Shown piece by piece: positions 35,170 through 39,386 of a stretch of DNA of 39,386 nt (the first letter of the stretch is position 1; each line of letters opens with the position of its first letter). The notes under the pieces are model-generated. The model made no database searches. It was not told the origin of the DNA and saw only the letters and a program-made list of their open reading frames with translations. Where the stretch lies: the NCBI GenBank assembly GCA_028277625.1, contig JANQFW010000116.1:1-39386 (forward strand). The letters run 5' to 3'. Both the position numbers and the translations under genes were made by a program. Source of the DNA: Candidatus Gastranaerophilales bacterium (GTDB lineage: Bacteria > Cyanobacteriota > Vampirovibrionia > Gastranaerophilales > JANQFW01).

Positions 35170-35994
35170 ATGGGTTATAAAATACTTTCTAAAAAAAAAT
35201 TAGCGCAATACTTGTATGAAATTGTCGTGGATGCACCTAATGTAACAAGAAGGGGTGAGGCTGGACAATTTATTATTTTAAGAGTTGATGAAAATGGGGA
35301 AAGAATCCCTTTGACCATTGCTGATATAGATAGAGATAAAAATAAATTAACCATAGTATTTATGGCAGTTGGATATACAACAAAACAACTGGCTAAATTA
35401 AATGAAGGTGATGAAATTAAAGATTTAGTCGGACCACTAGGCGTTCCTACACATATTAAAAACTATGGAACTGTTGTTTGTGTTGCAGGCGGGTATGGAG
35501 CGGCACCTTGTTATTTAATAGCCAAGGCATTTAAAGAGGCTGGTAATAAAGTTCATATTATTATGGGGGCAAGACAGGCTGATTTGATATTCTGGCAGAA
35601 TAAAATGGCTACTGCTTGTGATGAATTCCATATAACCACAAACGACGGTAGTTTAGGCACTAAAGGATTTGTTACTGATGTACTTGCTAAAATTATAAAG
35701 GATGAAAAAATTGACCATGTTATGGCAATTGGACCTATTCCTATGATGAAAGCTGTATCTGAGCTTACAAGACCTGATAATATAGAGACATATGTAAGCA
35801 TGAATCCTATAATGGTTGATGGTACAGGCATGTGTGGAGCTTGTCGCGTTACTGTAGGTAATGAAACAAAATTTGCTTGCGTAGATGGTCCTGACTTTGA
35901 TGGTCACAAAGTTGATTTTGATGAGATTACTCAACGTACCGGCATGTATAGAGATCAGGAGTGTAACTTATTGAAGCAAGCGGAAAAAGTGTAA
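35170..35994 (+). CDS. NfnA/SudB-like FAD/[2Fe-2S] NAD(P)H-ferredoxin oxidoreductase subunit
   Basis: The ATG at 35170 begins the conserved MGYKILSKKKLA; GGAG lies 14 bases upstream, which is long. The 274-residue product has the FAD-binding domain (AGQFIILRVDENGERIPLTIAD), the NAD-binding VVCVAGGYGAAPCYLIAKAF, and the C-terminal iron-sulfur signature GTGMCGACRVTV...FACVDGPDFDGHKVDFD. This is the small subunit of NADH-dependent ferredoxin:NADP oxidoreductase (NfnA) or sulfide dehydrogenase SudB. The usual partner, a GltD-like large subunit (NfnB/SudA), is not next to it. A PyrK-like role is less likely. Confidence 0.85.
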   Translation: MGYKILSKKKLAQYLYEIVVDAPNVTRRGEAGQFIILRVDENGERIPLTIADIDRDKNKLTIVFMAVGYTTKQLAKLNEGDEIKDLVGPLGVPTHIKNYGTVVCVAGGYGAAPCYLIAKAFKEAGNKVHIIMGARQADLIFWQNKMATACDEFHITTNDGSLGTKGFVTDVLAKIIKDEKIDHVMAIGPIPMMKAVSELTRPDNIETYVSMNPIMVDGTGMCGACRVTVGNETKFACVDGPDFDGHKVDFDEITQRTGMYRDQECNLLKQAEKV

Positions 35995-36113
35995 GCAAAA
36001 AATAGAAATACTAACACTGTGATAATTTATTATGAAGATTTTTAGCCTGAATAAAAGGTTATTTATGCTATATTGTTTTTAAGAAGTCTTATTTAATAAG
36101 GTTTATTTACTAA

Positions 36114-37241
36114 ATGATAGATACTGGCTATAAAATACAATCAGACCTACAGGCAATACACGATAAAATTATTCATAATAAAAGACTAACCAAAGAAGAC
36201 GGTTTGACTCTATATGAGTGCAATGACATTTTGGCCTTAGGCAAACTGGCAAATTTAGCTAGAATTAACAGGTTTAAATTAAACTCTAGGCCAAATGAAA
36301 CAAATTATGTGTACTGGATAAACAATCATCATCTTAATTTATCTAATATTTGCGAGGGTGATTGTAAATTTTGTGCTTTTAGAAAAGAAAAAGAGCAAAA
36401 AGGAGCTTTTGCATTAAGCATAGATGAGGCGATAGAGTATGTTCAAACAAAAGTAAATCCGAGCGCCTCTGAGGTTCATATTGTTTCGTCATTAAATCCT
36501 GATTATAACTTGAGTTTTTATAAAAGTTTATTTGAAGAAATAAAAAAAATACTGCCCAATATTCATATTCAGGCCCTAACCGCAGTGGAAATAGATTATA
36601 TAGCTAAACTTGATGGCTACAGCCCCGAGCATGTAATTGTTGAACTTGTTGATGCAGGACTCGGATCTTTACCAGGGGGAGGTGCAGAGGTATTTTCTAA
36701 TACAGTAAGAGAAAAACTTTGTCCAAATAAAATATCTGGTAAGAGGTGGCTAGAAATAATGGCTATAGCACATTCTTTAGGACTAAAAAGCAATGCTACA
36801 ATGCTTACTGGCATAGGAGAAACCTCTGAAGATAAAATAGATCACATGATTGCAATACGAGAGGTACAAAATAAAACTAACGGCTTTATGAGCTTTATTC
36901 CATTGGTATGCCACTATGAGAATACGATATTAACAGATTATAAAAAGTTATCTGATGATGATATATTGAAAAATTTTGCGATTGCACGCTTGATGCTTGA
37001 TAATATAAAGTATTTAAAGTCTTTTTGGATTCAAATAGGTATAGATTTGGTACAAAAGTCATTATCATACGGGGCTAATGATATTGATGGAACAGTTATA
37101 GAAGAAAAAATTTCTTATGCTGCTGGCGCTGGCAAAGAAAGATTTTTAACTAAGGCTAAATTAATTGAAATGGTTGAGTTTCAAAGTAAAGTACCCGCGG
37201 AAAGAGATACATTATATAATATTATTAAGGTTTATAGTTAA
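36114..37241 (+). CDS. MqnE-like radical SAM enzyme (aminofutalosine synthase family)
   Basis: The 375-residue protein has a radical SAM cluster motif CEGDCKFCAF (Cys80, Cys84, Cys87) in the MqnE/MqnC/CofH family spacing. Downstream it has IHIQALTAVEIDYIAK, LGSLPGGGAEVF and RWLEIMAIAHSLGLKSNATMLTGIGE, followed by FMSFIPLVCHYENT. MqnE adds a carboxyvinyl unit to make aminofutalosine for menaquinone synthesis. Two family hallmarks differ: the usual GGLHPD is SSLNPD (125-130) and the usual MLYGHIE is MLTGIGE (230-236). It may therefore be a divergent MqnE or a new function. No other mqn gene is in the window. The ribosome site is weak. Confidence 0.75.
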   Translation: MIDTGYKIQSDLQAIHDKIIHNKRLTKEDGLTLYECNDILALGKLANLARINRFKLNSRPNETNYVYWINNHHLNLSNICEGDCKFCAFRKEKEQKGAFALSIDEAIEYVQTKVNPSASEVHIVSSLNPDYNLSFYKSLFEEIKKILPNIHIQALTAVEIDYIAKLDGYSPEHVIVELVDAGLGSLPGGGAEVFSNTVREKLCPNKISGKRWLEIMAIAHSLGLKSNATMLTGIGETSEDKIDHMIAIREVQNKTNGFMSFIPLVCHYENTILTDYKKLSDDDILKNFAIARLMLDNIKYLKSFWIQIGIDLVQKSLSYGANDIDGTVIEEKISYAAGAGKERFLTKAKLIEMVEFQSKVPAERDTLYNIIKVYS

Positions 37242-37283
37242 ACTTAGCCAATTAAAAAAGAAAATTTACTCTAAAAAACGATT

Positions 37284-37310
37284 GTACAATATTTAGAATT
37301 GTACTTTAAT
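37284..37310 (+). terminator. Possible terminator after the MqnE-like gene
   Basis: GTACAAT (37284-37290) pairs with ATTGTAC (37298-37304) around a 7-base loop, then TTTAATTG. The T tract is short, so this is tentative. Confidence 0.45.
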
Positions 37311-37332
37311 TGAGTGAAAGGATTTTTTGATT

Positions 37333-37448
37333 TATATTATCTCTAAAATACTTTTCAGATTTCAGATTATTGAATAGGTGTTAAATCTAATAAAATAAAC
37401 TGTCTCTGAAAAGAAGAGTAATATGAAATTTAATTGAGAACCGGTATA
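37333..37448 (+). repeat. Dispersed palindromic repeat, copy 9 (116 bp)
   Basis: Full-length copy upstream of ctpA, in the inverse orientation relative to the copies at dnaB and pgk but with the same arm facing the gene. It has grown to 116 bp by small duplications (TTCAGA repeated; an extra AAGA). It ends GGTATA 23 bp before the ATG. Confidence 0.85.
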
Positions 37449-37450
37449 AA
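37423..37450 (+). promoter_or_regulatory. Predicted ctpA promoter inside the repeat end
   Basis: ATGAAA (37423-37428), a 16-bp spacer, TATAAA (37445-37450), with the ctpA ATG 21 bases further. Same geometry as at dnaB, pgk and prfA. Confidence 0.45.
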
Positions 37451-37471
37451 TAAATTTTAAAGGCCATATTG

Positions 37472-38749
37472 ATGAATAAAGCAAAGCATATATTATTATT
37501 ACTTTTATCATTTTTAATAATTACATCTGTTTATTTTCTTCAGGTTAAAGATGACAAAAGTATTCAAATAAATAATATTCAAAAAGCACTAGGCAAATTA
37601 GAAATTATAAAATCCCCGCGCGGAACTTTTTTGAGTGCTTGGCATGCGCTGGAAGATCAATATATTGACTCTACGTTTAATCATCAAAAATGGTCAAGGT
37701 GGAAAGATAGATATTTTCCACTTATAAAAACAAAACAGGATTGCTATTTAGCCATCAACACAATGGTAGAAAGCTTGAATGATCCTTATACAAGATTTCT
37801 ACCTCCTTCGGAGTTTAAAGAGCAGGATAGGAATATTGATGCAAAACTTTTTGGGATTGGCGTGCATATTTCTAAAATTAAAGATAATGTTGTTGTGGTT
37901 AACGTAATCGAAGATACACCTGCGTTTAAGGCTAAACTTAAAATGGGTGATATTATTTTTAAAGTTAATGATACTCTTACAAAAGGACTTACTCTTAAAG
38001 AAGTTGCTCAAATAGTAAGAGGTAAAGCTGGAACTGTAGTTAGTTTGACTATATTAAGAGAGAAAAAAGAGCTTATTAAAAAAATTACTAGAGAAGAAAT
38101 TTATATAAAAAGTGTTAAGCACAAGATGTTAAAAGATAAATATGCCTATATAAATCTTTCTAGCTTTATTAGCAGCGATGCAACAAAGGAAATGAGACAG
38201 GCTTTAAAGGAAACAAATAATGCACAGGGTATAATACTAGACTTGAGAGGTAACAATGGAGGTTTATTGCCAAATGCAATATTAATTTCTAATATGTTTC
38301 TTTCTAAAGGCACAATTGTAAGCATTGTTGATAAAAATGGAAATAAGCAAACTGTAAAAGCTAAGCACTCCAGAATGCTATCGACCAAACCCATGGTGAT
38401 ACTCATTAATGGCGGATCTGCAAGCGCAAGTGAAATCCTAAGCGGTGCACTACAAGATAATAATAGGGCTAAACTTATTGGCGAAAAAACTTTTGGTAAA
38501 GGGTTGGTTCAAAAAATACATCAACTTCCTGATGGATCAGGTATAAATATAACTGTAGCTAAGTATTTAACGCCAAATGATAATGATATAAACAAAAAAG
38601 GGATTGAGCCGGATTATTTAGTTGAGTTAACTCAAAAAGACTTTTTAAAGCTTAAAGACCCCCAATTAGATAAAGCTATTAAAGTTCTTGCTATTGAGAT
38701 AGACAAGCAAGAAAAGAAAATACTAAATTTTGTAAACAAAAGCAAATAA
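37472..38749 (+). CDS. ctpA: C-terminal processing peptidase (S41 family, CtpA/Prc type)
   Basis: The 425-residue product (ATG at 37472; the TTG one codon earlier is unlikely) starts with a hydrophobic signal or anchor (about 5-22), so it acts outside the cytoplasm. A PDZ domain (about 120-200; LFGIGVHISKIKDNVVVVNVIEDTPAFKAKLKMGD) precedes the protease core. The core has the GIILDLRGNNGG segment and the Ser-Lys catalytic pair in NGGSASASEIL and EKTFGKGLVQ. In cyanobacteria CtpA trims the D1 protein; here a general envelope role is more likely. AAAGG lies 9 bases before the ATG. The gene is followed after about 150 bp by a strong terminator. Confidence 0.95.
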   Translation: MNKAKHILLLLLSFLIITSVYFLQVKDDKSIQINNIQKALGKLEIIKSPRGTFLSAWHALEDQYIDSTFNHQKWSRWKDRYFPLIKTKQDCYLAINTMVESLNDPYTRFLPPSEFKEQDRNIDAKLFGIGVHISKIKDNVVVVNVIEDTPAFKAKLKMGDIIFKVNDTLTKGLTLKEVAQIVRGKAGTVVSLTILREKKELIKKITREEIYIKSVKHKMLKDKYAYINLSSFISSDATKEMRQALKETNNAQGIILDLRGNNGGLLPNAILISNMFLSKGTIVSIVDKNGNKQTVKAKHSRMLSTKPMVILINGGSASASEILSGALQDNNRAKLIGEKTFGKGLVQKIHQLPDGSGINITVAKYLTPNDNDINKKGIEPDYLVELTQKDFLKLKDPQLDKAIKVLAIEIDKQEKKILNFVNKSK

Positions 38750-39194
38750 TCTTGTAATTTATCAGCTTATATTTTTTTTATATATATACAATATAAGTCT
38801 AAAATAAAAAACAAACTTTTTAAATAAAAATTCAATAATTATTTAAAACAATTACAAGTATTTATATATTAGAGATATTAGAGGAATAAAATTGTTTTAT
38901 TTGCCATTTTAAAATGATAAAATGGCAATTTTTATTTTATTATTGTTTTTATAATAATAGGAAGTGATATTATAAAGTAAGTAAGGAATAAACAAAAAAT
39001 TTAAAATAAAAAACTTAAAGGTACGCTAGTTAGCTTTGCTTACATAAAGCAAGCCTTGTAGATTATATAATGACTTTTCAAAAGGACTTCGTCTAAATTG
39101 GGTAGGATGGATACAAAATAAATTTTTCTTAAGTCCTTAATTATGAAGTAAGTTCAAAAAATTTTAAAGTGGGAAAATTTGGAAAGGGGATCTA
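38750..39194. other. 445-bp gap after ctpA with a terminator and a possible structured leader
   Basis: Contains the terminator at 38901-38940. After it lies a less A+T-rich stretch (about 39020-39190) with two inverted repeats: TTGCTT/AAGCAA at 39038-39055, and AAGGACTT/AAGTCCTT near 39079-39139. This could be the leader of the last gene. Confidence 0.45.
38901..38940 (+). terminator. Terminator after ctpA
   Basis: TTGCCATTTT (38901-38910) pairs with AAAATGGCAA (38919-38928) around an 8-base loop, followed by TTTTTATTTT. Confidence 0.85.
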
Positions 39195-39386
39195 ATGGGG
39201 GTAGTAGTAACTCAGAGCAGACAGATTGCGCTGGTCGGCATTAAATCTGATCTAGAGTTTAGAGTTCAAGATATTATGCAACAAAAGCAAACTTTAATGG
39301 GTAATCTAACATCACTTGATGAGCAAGAAGAACGCTTGTTTATGCTAGGCGAAAAGAGAATACCTAAATGTATTTACATTGCTGAA
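39195..39386 (+). CDS. Unknown protein, N-terminal part (runs off the right edge)
   Basis: An ATG at 39195 opens 64 codons to the window end with no stop. AAAGGGGA lies 5-12 bases upstream, a strong ribosome site. The visible N-terminus has a hydrophilic region with coiled-coil-like character (FRVQDIMQQKQTLMGNLTSLDEQEERL) and a single cysteine near the edge. I recognise no family. The codon and amino-acid use look normal for this chromosome, and the long leader with hairpins suggests an independently regulated gene. Confidence 0.65.
   Translation, partial: MGVVVTQSRQIALVGIKSDLEFRVQDIMQQKQTLMGNLTSLDEQEERLFMLGEKRIPKCIYIAE

Noticed and set aside
1-39386. tRNA genes, CRISPR arrays, insertion sequences and prophage
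   Set aside because: No T-loop consensus with a plausible acceptor stem, no regularly spaced direct repeats, and no transposase, integrase or phage protein was seen. The dispersed repeat is not CRISPR because its copies are many kilobases apart.

Overview
This is an A+T-rich stretch of a bacterial chromosome that carries mostly single-copy housekeeping genes. I see no phage, IS element, CRISPR array, rRNA or tRNA. Several things point to a non-photosynthetic relative of Cyanobacteria, most likely the Melainabacteria/Vampirovibrionia (Gastranaerophilales-type) lineage: an OmpR-type regulator that looks like RpaB/Ycf27, an LptF/LptG-type permease (so an outer membrane), ThyX instead of ThyA, an OGT/SPINDLY-like glycosyltransferase, and the low G+C. 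This placement is inferred from remembered family features and was not tested by a search.

Layout. 1-1561: the start of a thioredoxin gene (minus) diverges from an LptF/G permease followed by a small winged-helix protein. 1702-7755 (minus): an exported protein of unknown function, dnaB, another small exported protein, and polA. 8063-8719 (plus): a zinc-ribbon/DUF4145-like protein. 8804-12197 (minus): pgk and thrS. 12442-14654 (plus): pdxJ, a small unknown protein, pyrF. 14723-15775 (minus): mtnA. 16271-18367 (plus): a large Lys/Pro-rich membrane protein and a small basic protein. 18600-20861 (minus): ilvB-ilvN. 20862-21374: a non-coding stretch with a plus-strand terminator and several nested inverted repeats, a candidate small RNA. 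21375-23936 (minus): a glycogen-debranching-type glucosidase. 24221-27705 and on to 28582 (plus): a DUF4438/DUF6485 pair, rpmE, thyX, prfA-prmC. 28598-33918 (minus): a GT41-like glycosyltransferase, two tandem thymidylate-kinase-like genes and mutL. 34299-38749 (plus): rpaB, an NfnA/SudB-like flavoprotein, an MqnE-like radical SAM enzyme and ctpA. The window ends inside an unrecognised plus-strand gene.

The most striking unexplained signal is a dispersed family of non-coding repeats. Seven copies of about 106 bp (one expanded to 116 bp) and two shorter, internally deleted copies (68 and 73 bp) occur in the 39 kb. Each is an imperfect palindrome ending in TATACT/AGTATA. Eight of the nine lie immediately 5' of a gene: dnaB, polA, pgk, thrS, mtnA, ilvB, prfA and ctpA. 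Both arms tend to carry CTGAAA, then 16 bp, then TATA, read outward, so each end resembles a bacterial -35/-10 promoter that fires out of the element. The family may therefore be a MITE-like element that moves or supplies bidirectional promoters to core genes.

Nucleotide and thymidylate supply (pyrF, thyX, two tmk-like genes), replication and repair (dnaB, polA, mutL), translation (thrS, rpmE, prfA, prmC) and central metabolism (pgk, ilvBN, pdxJ, mtnA, glycogen debranching) are mixed without a single pathway theme. Many genes are single transcription units bounded by good intrinsic terminators.
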